A model generated the notes under the pieces. It did not search any database. It was not told the origin of the DNA and saw only the letters and a list, made by a program, of their open reading frames with translations. From Ferruginibacter sp. (GTDB lineage Bacteria > Bacteroidota > Bacteroidia > Chitinophagales > Chitinophagaceae), in the NCBI GenBank assembly GCA_014379625.1, contig JACMLJ010000095.1, positions 186,001-250,000 on the forward strand: a DNA stretch of 64,000 bases, in the 5' to 3' direction. The translations under genes were made by a program, and so were the position numbers. This document shows positions 43,701 through 53,787 of this stretch, piece after piece (the first letter of the stretch is position 1; each line of letters opens with the position of its first letter).

Positions 43701-45440
43701 TCAATAATCATATTCCCTTTTCATTATATTAAAACGAATACCCGCGGTAACCAGGGTCATGTTATTTTGCTCCGTTACATTTTCAATTTTATAATTGCGT
43801 TGTTGTGCCGACAGATCGAAATATAAATTTTCTCTCAGCTCATAGGATACCTGCAACAGTCCATTAAAGCAGGTCGCTTTCCTTCCTCCTCCCAGGTCAT
43901 ATCCATAATCGCCCCTGCGGCTATTATTATCCAAAAAAGGGTTGCCGCCAAAATTCCTTCCATTCAAACTATCCAGGCCCTGTTTATAATAAATGACCTT
44001 TGCGTTGACATACCATTTTGGAGCAGGCTGGTAACGCAGTATCCCGATAAACTCCTGGAAGTTGGCGCCCAATGGGTGCGCAAGCGGCTGATTGTAGTGA
44101 GTATAGTTTGCTACCATGGAATAATGGGAATAGGTAAAAGGTCTTACCCTGTTCGATTCAAACTGCAGGTCGAGATTGGCTACCCCAAATGCGTCCAGGT
44201 ATTTCGCCCCCAGTTGCAAGCCCCATTTATTTGCCCACCAGCCTGTATTGGCGCGTATTTGCTTTAAGTTAAATTCATCCAGTAAAAACTGTCCGTAAAG
44301 TTGTACACGATGCGCCAAATTGGCTTTGAAATCAAAACCAGCCAACGCATTGTCAGGACTGCCAATAGTACCTTCCACATGGCGGTAGAAAATAATCGGG
44401 TTCAGGTATTGAAATTCGAAATGATTTTTTCGGCCAAAAACAATGCCTTCAAACAAACCAACATTTAACCATTTGGTAAGATTAATACTTAAATGATGCA
44501 TGGCTGCATACTTCTTGTCGAGTAGGGTATCCCCGGTTTTTATAAACTGGGGTTGGATTTCCATAAATAAATTCTGGTAATTGAATTTCCATATCCTGGT
44601 ATTGAGTTTTACAAAAAGGTAACTATTGCTCCAGTCACTCAGGAACAGGCTCCTGTAACCATTGCCGATAAAATTTTTATCAAAACCAAATTGTATATCA
44701 ATATACTTAGCCGCATTAAAAGTAATATATCCCCTTGCGTCAAAATAATCAACCCCGGTGGTTTTAAAATTTTTATAAAACCCCACTCCCGGTACCGCCC
44801 TGAAATCACTTACTTTTTGCTGAAAAAATTTCGGTCCCCGTTCCTGGTTATCCGTAATACTGGTAAAGAACCCTATCTTTTTAGCGATCATTCCCCGCGC
44901 ATTAATACCACGGGTGTTTAAGTATATCATATCGTCATTTCCGCTCTCTTTACCTGCATGCACCTGTAATATTGGATTTATGGCGAGAAAGAAATCCCTC
45001 TTATTTACTTCAACCAGGTTTGTTCTGGTGGTATACAACGATTTAAGAATCGGCTTCCGGCTCGCAAAACTCTCTTTTGAACCAGTTACCCATTCCGTAT
45101 TATTCATTAAAAAACTGGTCATGTTGTACTGATCTACTTTCGTTAGTTTAGGATGGAGATCCGTAGTGCCGGCAGTGGAATTTACCCCGGCCTTATAAAT
45201 GCTGTCAAGAAATTCAGCCTGTTGAACAATATACCTTCGGTTAAATAGCTTAAGGGTGGAAAAATTGAGATTAGTATTGACTTGTTGCTTTATTTCCAGC
45301 CGTTCTACAAATTGATAACCTTTATCGCCCTGCGGCAAAAACGTGGATTGAGCGCCAGCCTGACTGACTGCTCCAAGCAGACAGGCAAAAAACGGGCAAA
45401 TAAAAACAAGTAGTTTGGAAAAGCTTTTAATAATTTGCAT
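43701..45440 (-). CDS. outer-membrane beta-barrel protein, Wzi/RemB-like
   Basis: 579 aa with a signal peptide (about 1-30). The start of the mature protein FLPQGDKGYQFVERLEIKQQ resembles capsule-assembly Wzi and gliding-motility RemB proteins, and the rest has repeating aromatic-flanked beta strands ending in a basic Tyr-rich C-terminus. It is expected in the outer membrane. It might bind surface polysaccharide or act in adhesion; this cannot be told from sequence. It is divergent from the dihydroorotase gene. Confidence 0.6.
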   Translation of the reverse strand: MQIIKSFSKLLVFICPFFACLLGAVSQAGAQSTFLPQGDKGYQFVERLEIKQQVNTNLNFSTLKLFNRRYIVQQAEFLDSIYKAGVNSTAGTTDLHPKLTKVDQYNMTSFLMNNTEWVTGSKESFASRKPILKSLYTTRTNLVEVNKRDFFLAINPILQVHAGKESGNDDMIYLNTRGINARGMIAKKIGFFTSITDNQERGPKFFQQKVSDFRAVPGVGFYKNFKTTGVDYFDARGYITFNAAKYIDIQFGFDKNFIGNGYRSLFLSDWSNSYLFVKLNTRIWKFNYQNLFMEIQPQFIKTGDTLLDKKYAAMHHLSINLTKWLNVGLFEGIVFGRKNHFEFQYLNPIIFYRHVEGTIGSPDNALAGFDFKANLAHRVQLYGQFLLDEFNLKQIRANTGWWANKWGLQLGAKYLDAFGVANLDLQFESNRVRPFTYSHYSMVANYTHYNQPLAHPLGANFQEFIGILRYQPAPKWYVNAKVIYYKQGLDSLNGRNFGGNPFLDNNSRRGDYGYDLGGGRKATCFNGLLQVSYELRENLYFDLSAQQRNYKIENVTEQNNMTLVTAGIRFNIMKREYDY

Positions 45441-45482
45441 TGGATTTTGATTGATGGATGAAACTTCTTATAATTTCAAGAT

Positions 45483-46823
45483 ATGCAAAGATACCTGTTT
45501 AAGAATATAGCGATGGTGAACGAAGGCAAGATTGAACATGCAGATGTTTTGGTAAATGGCGAAAGAATAGAAAAAATTGGGCCACATTTAGATGAAAAGG
45601 GAAAGGTGACAGAAATTAATGGCGAAAGAAAGCATCTATTGCCAGGCATAATTGACGACCAGGTACATTTTAGAGAACCCGGCCTTACCCACAAAGCAAC
45701 TATTTACACTGAAAGTAAAGCGGCGATAGCTGGAGGTGTTACCAGTTTTATGGAGATGCCCAATACTATCCCCAATGCGCTAACCCTGCGGTTGCTGGAA
45801 GATAAATATCATGTAGCAGCCCAAACCTCACTGGCCAACTATTCCTTTTTTATGGGGGTAAGCAATACCAATGCCGAGGAGGTATTGAAAGTAAACAAGC
45901 ATAAGGCAGTCATCTGTGGTGTAAAAATTTTTATGGGTGCAAGTACCGGAAATATGCTGGTAGATAATTATGGAACGCTTGAAAAAATATTCAGGGAGAG
46001 TGAACTGCTGATTGCCACCCACTGCGAAGATGAAAAAATAATAAAGGCAAATTATGAACGTTTAAAAAATGAAAAAGGGTTGCTGTCCCCATCCGATCAT
46101 GCATTGGTTAGGGATGATAACGCATGTTTCGAATCGTCTTTAGCGGCCATACAAATAGCCAAAAAATATAATACCCGCTTACATATTTTACATATCAGCA
46201 CCGAAAAAGAAGTTCAGCTATTTGGCAATATGCTGCCCCTGAAAGAGAAGCGGATCACCGCCGAAGTTTGTGTACACCATTTGCATTTTACGGCAGATGA
46301 CTACGAACAATTGGGCTATAAAATAAAATGTAACCCGGCGATAAAAGCGCCCAACAATAAAGAAGCGTTGTGGAAAGCATTGCTGGATAATCACCTCGAC
46401 ATCATCGCCACCGATCATGCCCCGCATTTATTGTCCGAAAAAGAAGGTGATTACGAACATGCACATGCGGGCCTTCCATTGGTTCAGCATCCATTGCTGC
46501 TAATGCTTCATTATTATAACAGGGGAAAGATCAGTCTTGAAAAAATTGTGGAGAAAATGAGCCATGCTGTGGCAGACTGTTTTCAGCTAAAGGAAAGAGG
46601 GTATATAAGGGAGGGTTATTTCGCAGATCTGGTGGTGGCCGATCTGCACTCAAGCACCACTGTTAGTAAGGAAAATATTTTATACAAATGTGGCTGGAGC
46701 CCGCTGGAAGGATTTACTTTTCCTGCCAGCATAGAAAAAACATTTGTAAATGGAAGGATGGTGTATGGAAACGGCGTATGGGATGAATCTGTGAAGGGGC
46801 ATCGGCTAAAATTTACCCCCTAA
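45483..46823 (+). CDS. pyrC: dihydroorotase
   Basis: 446 aa. An amidohydrolase with the pyrC start PGIIDDQVHFREPGLTHKAT, CGVKIFMGAS with the likely carboxylated Lys, ATHCEDE, LHILHIS and IIATDHAPH. It closes N-carbamoyl-aspartate to dihydroorotate in pyrimidine synthesis; pyrD at 63174 catalyses the next step. In the usual metal motif DxHxH, the first His is Gln60 here (D-Q-V-H), leaving His62. The Bacteroidota form seems to carry this change, but it is worth testing. Monocistronic. Confidence 0.93.
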   Translation: MQRYLFKNIAMVNEGKIEHADVLVNGERIEKIGPHLDEKGKVTEINGERKHLLPGIIDDQVHFREPGLTHKATIYTESKAAIAGGVTSFMEMPNTIPNALTLRLLEDKYHVAAQTSLANYSFFMGVSNTNAEEVLKVNKHKAVICGVKIFMGASTGNMLVDNYGTLEKIFRESELLIATHCEDEKIIKANYERLKNEKGLLSPSDHALVRDDNACFESSLAAIQIAKKYNTRLHILHISTEKEVQLFGNMLPLKEKRITAEVCVHHLHFTADDYEQLGYKIKCNPAIKAPNNKEALWKALLDNHLDIIATDHAPHLLSEKEGDYEHAHAGLPLVQHPLLLMLHYYNRGKISLEKIVEKMSHAVADCFQLKERGYIREGYFADLVVADLHSSTTVSKENILYKCGWSPLEGFTFPASIEKTFVNGRMVYGNGVWDESVKGHRLKFTP

Positions 46824-46990
46824 CCCCCTTTACCGGGGATTAAATGAAAAGCCCTTATACTTATACTTGATTTACTATTATTTAATGTAATAGTGTAAAT
46901 TAAAAAATGAAACACTTCAAAAAATAAAAAGCGCTTTAAATTCGCAGGTTCTTCTTTTATCCCCTTTTGGGATGGACCTGCATCTTCACC

Positions 46991-48307
46991 ATGGAAATAG
47001 ACAAAACCACTTTAACTGACCTTGCCATATTAAATGCAGAAGAAGAATTTTCTGTATTTAATCAACTCAATCTCTGCCGCACAGTGGGAGGGAGGGACAA
47101 ACTCTACGAGAATTTCAATAAACCTTTGCATAGCATCGAAGCTATAAAGGGTATACAACATACCGTGCAAACGATTTTGCAAAACCTTCCACACTGGCCG
47201 TCAAAGATCAGCAATGGGTCGGTAATGATGATTGAAAAATTTTACCTGGCTTCTATCGATGACATTCCATCCAACCCCTCTTCGTTTACTGCTTATAGTT
47301 ATAAACTGTTTCACCGTCCCGATTTTTCACTGGTAGAATATTCTGTAGGGCATGGGTTTGATTTTATAAAAGGCATGCAGTCGCTGATCAGGCATTTTTT
47401 AACCGTCGGCGCACCGGTGCCTTTACAAAAATCTTTACAGGCAGCCCGGCAAATTATCACCAGGGAACAATTTGCCATTATTGCAAACAATAGTAAAGCA
47501 GCCGATCTTACCATGGCGCAACAGTTGCATTTAGGCAATTTTCTCCGGTATCATTATAAGAGAAATATGCTGGAGCTACTGGACATTTATTTTCAATTAG
47601 ACGCATGGTATGGGATGGCAATGGCTGTAAAAAAGTTCGGGCTTCATTTTCCTGAATTTGTGGAAAGCGATGAACCACTGCTACATGCCGAAGGTTTGTA
47701 CCACCTGCTATTATCGAAACCTGTGGGATACGATTTAGTGCTTCACCCGCAATGTAACTTCCTTTTTTTAACGGGCGCTAATATGGCCGGCAAGAGCACT
47801 TTTATAAAAGCTGTTGGCACAGCTGTTTTTTTGGCACATATTGGTATGGGCGTTCCTGCAAAAAACATGCAGCTCAGCCTGTTCGACGGGCTTTTAAGCA
47901 ATATCAATGTAATGGACAACCTGCTGAAGGGAGAAAGCTATTTTTATAACGAAGTACAACGCATCAAATCTACCGTTCAAAAAATTTCGGACGGCAGAAA
48001 ATGGCTGATACTGATTGATGAGCTATTTAAAGGCACCAATGTGGAAGACGCCATGAAGTGCTCTTCTACAGTAATTGAAGGCCTGTTAAAAATAAAAAAC
48101 TCGCTATTCATACTATCTACGCACTTATACGAAATTGGGGAGGCCCTGAAAAGATACCCCAATATCAGTTTCAATTATTTTGAAACAATGGTAACCGATG
48201 ACCAGTTGTTGTTTAACTATCAGTTGAAAGAGGGTATCAGTAATGACCGTTTAGGTTATCTCATTTTAAAAAATGAAGGAGTGGTGGACATGCTGAAGAA
48301 ACTGTGA
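46991..48307 (+). CDS. MutS-like ATPase (MutS domain V protein)
   Basis: 438 aa from the ATG at 46991; an in-frame TTG lies 24 bases up but is less likely. It lacks the mismatch-recognition domain of MutS and consists of the core helical region (about 1-240) and the ABC-type ATPase. Walker A is GANMAGKST (262-270) and Walker B is LILIDELFKGTN, both MutS-type. Such proteins may act in recombination, DNA repair or other roles. Cytoplasmic. Confidence 0.88.
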   Translation: MEIDKTTLTDLAILNAEEEFSVFNQLNLCRTVGGRDKLYENFNKPLHSIEAIKGIQHTVQTILQNLPHWPSKISNGSVMMIEKFYLASIDDIPSNPSSFTAYSYKLFHRPDFSLVEYSVGHGFDFIKGMQSLIRHFLTVGAPVPLQKSLQAARQIITREQFAIIANNSKAADLTMAQQLHLGNFLRYHYKRNMLELLDIYFQLDAWYGMAMAVKKFGLHFPEFVESDEPLLHAEGLYHLLLSKPVGYDLVLHPQCNFLFLTGANMAGKSTFIKAVGTAVFLAHIGMGVPAKNMQLSLFDGLLSNINVMDNLLKGESYFYNEVQRIKSTVQKISDGRKWLILIDELFKGTNVEDAMKCSSTVIEGLLKIKNSLFILSTHLYEIGEALKRYPNISFNYFETMVTDDQLLFNYQLKEGISNDRLGYLILKNEGVVDMLKKL

Positions 48308-48457
48308 TCTTCAATTATTACCCTGGTTCATTGTATAGATTCCGGGAAAGCTGTTGCAACCTTTACGGCGTTTAAAAGAAAAGAATATATTTAAGTTTGA
48401 CGGGATAGGCAGTTGAATTATAGGGATCAAAACTGCTAAAGTCTTCATTAATCAGTG

Positions 48458-48465
48458 TAAATTTG
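48458..48465 (+). promoter_or_regulatory. -7 box of the first ABC exporter
   Basis: TAAATTTG matches the consensus, with a 36-base gap to the ATG at 48502. Confidence 0.4.
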
Positions 48466-48501
48466 CAACCGGCTTATTTAAACAGGGGCCTGCGGTAATT
48501 A

Positions 48502-50301
48502 ATGAAGAATTTTTTCAGGATTTTCAAGTACATCCATATTCCTAAAAATAAGCTGGCCTTTTATGCCTTATATACCCTGCTGGCGACCCTGTTTTCTTTA
48601 CTTTCAATAGGCATGTTATCGCCATTTCTGAACCTTATTTTTAATGCGGATAACCCTGCCCCCACCCTGCAGTCCAATTCTATCGGGCAGCTTAAAAATT
48701 ACCTTCAGCCAATCATTGATAAAGATAAATTAACCGGCCTTGCGATAATATGTGTAATTATTGTAGTTGCCACTTTACTAAAAAACCTCTTCCTCTACCT
48801 TTCTTATTATATTTCAACCCCGGTCCGAAACGAAATATTATCAAGTTTCCGGTTGCGTTTATATGATAAAATATTAAAACTCCCCGTGAGTTTTTTTACT
48901 ACACAAAAAAAAGGTGATGTGATGAGCCGGATGACAGGAGATATCGGAGAGATACAATCTTCCATTGTACAAACGCTTGAAGGTTTTATAAAAGATCCGG
49001 TTACCATACTGGGTTTTTTGATTTACATGGTGTACCTCAGCCCGAAACTTTCACTATTCTTATTGGTAATGCTCCCCCTGACTGGCTTGATCATTGGAAG
49101 GATCAGCAAGCGGCTGAAAAAGCAATCCATGGATTACTCTGTAGTAGCAGGAGAAAATCTGTCGCATGTGGAAGAAACACTGGGTGGCATTAAAGTGATC
49201 AAGGCTTTTACCGCTGAGAAACGGATGATGGATAAATTCAAAAAAACAAATACTCAATTATTTGTTATCCTAAATAGAATGACCAAGCGAAGGGACCTGG
49301 CCAGTCCTTTGACGGAAGTGTTGGGCGTTTTAGTGCTATGTATTATTTTATATGCAGGTGGCAGGTTGGTTTTTAGCCCCGGAAATGATTTAGCCAGCGG
49401 CGACCTGATGCCTTTTATCGTAAGCTTTGCCATGATGATCAACCCTGCAAAAAATCTATCCACTACTATTTCTAATATTCAAAGAGGATTGGGCGCGATT
49501 GAACGGCTCGAAGAGATTTTAGACGCCCCGGTAATGGTGGAAGATAAAGCCAATGCGATTGTATTGAAAGGATTTACCAATAGCATTGAATTTAGAAATG
49601 TATATTTCAGTTACCAGGACAAAGAGATCCTGAAAAATATTAACCTTACTATAGAGAAGGGGAAAATGATCGCCTTGGTTGGTTCGTCAGGTGCGGGAAA
49701 ATCTACCCTTTCTGATCTTATCCCCCGTTTTCATGACGTTATCGGAGGAGGTATATACATTGATGGTATTAATATTAAAGACTATACCATTCAATCCCTG
49801 CGCAATCAAATGAGTATTGTAACGCAGGAACCGGTTTTATTCAACGATACCATCGCCAATAATATCGCTTTGAGTAATAGTAACGCCAGCCTGGAAGAAA
49901 TAATAGAAGCTGCGAAAATAGCGAACGCACATAGTTTTATCACCCAAAAAGAAGGGGGGTATACCACCAATATTGGCGATAGGGGGATGAAACTAAGCGG
50001 GGGCGAACGCCAGCGGGTAACCATTGCGAGGGCCGTATTGCAAAACCCGCCGATACTGATCTTAGACGAAGCCACTTCCTCCCTTGATACGGAAAGTGAA
50101 AGATTAGTGCAGGATGCCATTATCAACCTGATGCAGGACAGGACCTCCTTGGTAATCGCCCATCGCCTAAGTACCATCCGCAATGCAGATGAGATCATAG
50201 TGTTACAGGAAGGAGCGATCATAGAAAGGGGCACGCATGATTCACTGATTGAACAAAATGGTTTTTATAAAAAATTGGTTGAAATGCAGGAGATAAAATA
50301 A
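48502..50301 (+). CDS. ABC transporter, permease and ATPase fused (MsbA-like)
   Basis: 599 aa. Six transmembrane helices in the first 320 residues, then the ATPase with Walker A GSSGAGKST (394-402), signature LSGGERQR (498-505) and Walker B ILILDEATSS. It forms a homodimeric exporter in the inner membrane. Lipid A/LPS export is possible given the architecture, but the substrate is not determined. It is followed closely by comM. Confidence 0.92.
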   Translation: MKNFFRIFKYIHIPKNKLAFYALYTLLATLFSLLSIGMLSPFLNLIFNADNPAPTLQSNSIGQLKNYLQPIIDKDKLTGLAIICVIIVVATLLKNLFLYLSYYISTPVRNEILSSFRLRLYDKILKLPVSFFTTQKKGDVMSRMTGDIGEIQSSIVQTLEGFIKDPVTILGFLIYMVYLSPKLSLFLLVMLPLTGLIIGRISKRLKKQSMDYSVVAGENLSHVEETLGGIKVIKAFTAEKRMMDKFKKTNTQLFVILNRMTKRRDLASPLTEVLGVLVLCIILYAGGRLVFSPGNDLASGDLMPFIVSFAMMINPAKNLSTTISNIQRGLGAIERLEEILDAPVMVEDKANAIVLKGFTNSIEFRNVYFSYQDKEILKNINLTIEKGKMIALVGSSGAGKSTLSDLIPRFHDVIGGGIYIDGINIKDYTIQSLRNQMSIVTQEPVLFNDTIANNIALSNSNASLEEIIEAAKIANAHSFITQKEGGYTTNIGDRGMKLSGGERQRVTIARAVLQNPPILILDEATSSLDTESERLVQDAIINLMQDRTSLVIAHRLSTIRNADEIIVLQEGAIIERGTHDSLIEQNGFYKKLVEMQEIK

Positions 50302-50381
50302 TATCTTTAATGTATGATCGTCGGATCCGTTGCCCCTCCCCCAAACTGCCTGAACTGATTCTTCATTTTAATCTAACCCTC

Positions 50382-51929
50382 ATGCTGGTAAAAACTTTCG
50401 GCAGTGCTGTATATGGTGTTGAAGCAATAACCATTGCCGTGGAAGTAAATATTAATAACCAGGGCAAATCTGAAGCTATTATTGTGGGCTTACCCGACGG
50501 TGCGGTGAAAGAAAGTTTACTGCGTGTAGAAAGCGCCATAAAAGACAATAATTATTTTATGCCCCGTACCAGGCTGATCGTAAACCTGGCTCCTGCAGAC
50601 ATACGCAAAAGCGGAACCGCCTTCGACCTTCCCATTGCACTCGCCACTTTAGGCGCCAGCGAACAATTAGTTAATCCCGAAAAATTAACGGACTATGTTA
50701 TAATGGGAGAACTTAGTTTAGACGGTGCCGTGAGGCCCATCAAAGGTGCATTACCGATTGCCATTCAGGCGAGGAAGGAAAATTTTAAAGGGTTGATCGT
50801 ACCCAGGCAAAATTCCCGCGAAGCCGCCATGGTAAATCACCTTAAAGTTTATGGGGTGGGCCATTTAAATGATGTGATTGATTTTTTTAAAGACGAAAGT
50901 ACTTTACAACCAACCATTGTAAACACAAGGGAAGAATTTGCTTTTGCCCAGAGTGATTTTGAAATTGATTTTTGTGATGTAAAAGGCCAGGAAAATATAA
51001 AAAGGGCATTGGAAATTGCGGCTGCAGGCGGCCACAATGCTATATTGATTGGGCCACCGGGCGCGGGAAAAACTATGCTGGCCAAGCGCTTACCCACCAT
51101 CCTTCCGCCCCTTTCGTTACAGGAAGCATTGGAAACTACCAAAATTCACAGCGTGGCGGGCAAATTGCCGGAGAATGCTACCCTCATTTCAAAACGGCCT
51201 TACCGAAGCCCCCATCATACCATTTCCGATGTTGCCCTGGTAGGTGGAGGAGGCAATCCCCAGCCAGGCGAAATTTCTCTTGCACACAACGGCGTATTAT
51301 TCCTGGATGAATTACCTGAATTTAAGCGCACCGTGCTGGAAGTAATGCGCCAGCCCATGGAAGAAAGAAAAGTAACGATCTCCCGCGCAAAAGTAGCCCT
51401 CGAATTCCCGGCCAGTTTTATGCTGATCGCTTCTATGAACCCCTGCCCCTGCGGATATTTCAACCATCCCGATAAACAATGTACTTGTCCGCCGGGAGCA
51501 GTTCAGAAATACCTTAATAAAATATCAGGTCCACTGCTCGACAGGATTGACCTGCATGTAGAAGTAACGCCGGTTGCCTTTAGCGAACTCTCCTCCACCC
51601 GGCAATTTGAAAAAAGCGATCGCATAAGGGAAAGGGTAATAAAAGCCCGTGAAATACAGGAGACAAGATTTAAAGATAATGAAGGCGTGTATGCCAATGC
51701 GCAAATGAGCAGTAAAATGTTGAAAGAGATCTGCGTAATCAATACTGCCAGCCAAAACCTTTTAAAAATTGCTATGGAAAAACTGAACCTGTCTGCCCGG
51801 GCCTATGACAGAATATTAAAAGTTAGTCGTTCCATTGCAGACCTGGCAGGCAGTACAGACATAAAACCTGAACATCTCGCAGAAGCAATTCAATACCGGA
51901 GTTTGGACCGCGAAGGCTGGGCGGGATAA
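50382..51929 (+). CDS. comM: YifB/ComM family Mg-chelatase-like AAA ATPase
   Basis: 515 aa from the ATG at 50382, giving the family start MLVKTFGSAVYGVEAITIAVEV; the longer frame (50310) adds 24 residues with no likeness to the family. An N-terminal LonC-like domain (about 1-170), then the AAA domain with Walker A GPPGAGKT (224-231), FLDELPEF and the PCPCGYF...CTCPP metal-binding region, ending in RAYDRILKVSRSIADLAG. ComM is a helicase that helps branch migration in natural transformation. The protein is cytoplasmic. Confidence 0.93.
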   Translation: MLVKTFGSAVYGVEAITIAVEVNINNQGKSEAIIVGLPDGAVKESLLRVESAIKDNNYFMPRTRLIVNLAPADIRKSGTAFDLPIALATLGASEQLVNPEKLTDYVIMGELSLDGAVRPIKGALPIAIQARKENFKGLIVPRQNSREAAMVNHLKVYGVGHLNDVIDFFKDESTLQPTIVNTREEFAFAQSDFEIDFCDVKGQENIKRALEIAAAGGHNAILIGPPGAGKTMLAKRLPTILPPLSLQEALETTKIHSVAGKLPENATLISKRPYRSPHHTISDVALVGGGGNPQPGEISLAHNGVLFLDELPEFKRTVLEVMRQPMEERKVTISRAKVALEFPASFMLIASMNPCPCGYFNHPDKQCTCPPGAVQKYLNKISGPLLDRIDLHVEVTPVAFSELSSTRQFEKSDRIRERVIKAREIQETRFKDNEGVYANAQMSSKMLKEICVINTASQNLLKIAMEKLNLSARAYDRILKVSRSIADLAGSTDIKPEHLAEAIQYRSLDREGWAG

Positions 51930-51939
51930 CAGAATAAAC

Positions 51940-51947
51940 TAATTTTG
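51940..51947 (+). promoter_or_regulatory. -7 box immediately before the GT25 gene
   Basis: TAATTTTG, then GTAC, then ATG. Another short-gap case. Confidence 0.5.
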
Positions 51948-51951
51948 GTAC

Positions 51952-52707
51952 ATGAACGATTTTACCGCATTCAATAATTTTTTTGATCATATTTATGTAA
52001 TTTCTTTACACAGGGCTCAGGAACGGCAGGAAGCCATAAAAAAAAATCTGGAAGGATTAAATTATGAGTTTTTTTGGGGCGCTGATAAACAGGATCACCC
52101 AATTAGCGAAATGATAAGCGATGGCATTTATAATGAAGCTATGGCAATAAAAAATCACCGGTATCATAAACCTTTGAGCAGCGGCCAGATCTGTTGCGGC
52201 TGGAGCCATAAACATGTATATCAGGATTTGATCAGCAAGGGTTATCAAAAAGCATTGATCCTCGAGGATGATGTTATTGCAGAAAGTAATATTGGAAAAT
52301 TCGGCCACTTAATTATAAAAGAGCTGCCTAGTAACTGGGAATTATTATACCTTGATTATAATAGAAACGAAAAAAAAAATGTGATCCGGCAATACTGGTA
52401 TCACGTGCAAAAATTTTTTGGCGGACTAACCTGGAGCCATACCAGCATTCAAAACCTTTATCCTAAAAAACTCAGTGAACACCTGGCATCAGCAGGTTTT
52501 CATGATTTTACCAACGCTTATGCAATCACAGCAACTGCAGCTCAAAAATTAGTACAACTGCAAACACCAATCGCTTTCCTGGCAGACAATTTACTGGCCA
52601 CCGCATGTACCACAAAAATGGTGAATGGCTTTATTGCGCTGCCGAAATTGTTTTCCCAGCTTTCGCAGGGATCGGGTAAATTAACCCAATCGTATGTAGA
52701 TGATTGA
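51952..52707 (+). CDS. glycosyltransferase family 25 protein
   Basis: 251 aa. The start DHIYVISLHRAQERQEAIKKNL is typical of GT25 LPS galactosyltransferase-like enzymes, with LILEDDVI as the metal-binding DxD-like region, and NAYAITATAAQKLV near the end. It probably adds a sugar to LPS or another surface glycan at the inner-membrane face. A GT2 gene follows, its start about 95 bases after the stop. Confidence 0.85.
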   Translation: MNDFTAFNNFFDHIYVISLHRAQERQEAIKKNLEGLNYEFFWGADKQDHPISEMISDGIYNEAMAIKNHRYHKPLSSGQICCGWSHKHVYQDLISKGYQKALILEDDVIAESNIGKFGHLIIKELPSNWELLYLDYNRNEKKNVIRQYWYHVQKFFGGLTWSHTSIQNLYPKKLSEHLASAGFHDFTNAYAITATAAQKLVQLQTPIAFLADNLLATACTTKMVNGFIALPKLFSQLSQGSGKLTQSYVDD

Positions 52708-52801
52708 TAACCCAGATTGGGATTTGTTTATCTTCCGGTATTTAGTGGGTAAACCGGGCAAGTTTATTACATTCATTTTTCTAACACTTTCAAATTCTGA
52801 C

Positions 52802-53770
52802 ATGCCTGAAAACAAGTTGCCACTTATTTCGGTTTGCGTCCCAACTTATAATAAGGTAAATTATGTGGAGAGGCTCCTGGACTCTATCGATGCTCAATCG
52901 TATAAAAATATCGAAGTGCTGATTGCTGATAACAGCGAAGGGGAAGCCATTGCAGTACTTGCAGAAAAGTATAAGGATTTGTTGCCAGGATTGATTTATA
53001 AAAAAAACGATCCCCCGGTAGGCATGGCCGAAAATCACAATGAGGTAACAAAAATGGCTAAAGGTGATTGGGTAAAAATAATGCACAGTGATGACTGGTT
53101 TGCACATCCGGCATCCTTACAAATTTTTGCTGACGCTGCTCTACTTCAAAATGAAGCCTTTTTTATTTTTTCGGGCTGCACAGAAATTGCCCTGGATAAT
53201 TTTAAACAAACTCCTCATATTCCAACTAACGAACAGATAATACCGCTGCAGGATGATCCGCTTTTCTTATTCAATCATAACATTATCGGGCATCCCAGCA
53301 CTATGATGCATAAAAACACAAAGGATATTTTTTACGACCCTGATTTTAAATGGGTAGTGGATATTGATTTTTATATGCGCTTTTTAATGAAGTATAAAAA
53401 AATTCACTTTATCGGTCAATCCTTAATAAATATCGGGATAGATAATTCACAGGAATCAGCGTCCTGCTATAAAAATCCTGCCGTGGAGATCCCCGAATAT
53501 TTTAACCTGCTTAATAAATATTCCCCGGAAAAAATAGACAATATCAGCGTCTTTCATGCCTTCTGGAAATTAATGAAAAAATTCGCTGTCAGATCTCATG
53601 ATCAAATTCGTGCGGCCGGCTATAATGGAAATATCCCCCCGGCAATTTTGGATATTGTAAACATTCAAAAAAACATTCCCCGTATACTTATGAAGCAAAC
53701 CGCTATATCAGATTACCTGATGAAAAAATGTTTTAGCCGGTTTATTCAAAAAGCGTTAAATAGAAAGTAA
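52802..53770 (+). CDS. glycosyltransferase family 2 protein
   Basis: 322 aa from the ATG at 52802. The frame opens at 52700, but the upstream segment reads as non-coding, and PLISVCVPTYNKVNYVERLLDSI is the family start. The GT-A core includes IEVLIADNS and MHSDDWF (DxD-type). It transfers a sugar from a nucleotide donor. It lies in a group with GT25 and ABC transporter genes, consistent with surface glycan work. It converges on the methyltransferase gene, 17 bases apart. Confidence 0.88.
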   Translation: MPENKLPLISVCVPTYNKVNYVERLLDSIDAQSYKNIEVLIADNSEGEAIAVLAEKYKDLLPGLIYKKNDPPVGMAENHNEVTKMAKGDWVKIMHSDDWFAHPASLQIFADAALLQNEAFFIFSGCTEIALDNFKQTPHIPTNEQIIPLQDDPLFLFNHNIIGHPSTMMHKNTKDIFYDPDFKWVVDIDFYMRFLMKYKKIHFIGQSLINIGIDNSQESASCYKNPAVEIPEYFNLLNKYSPEKIDNISVFHAFWKLMKKFAVRSHDQIRAAGYNGNIPPAILDIVNIQKNIPRILMKQTAISDYLMKKCFSRFIQKALNRK

Positions 53771-53787
53771 ACTGACACATTCAAACA

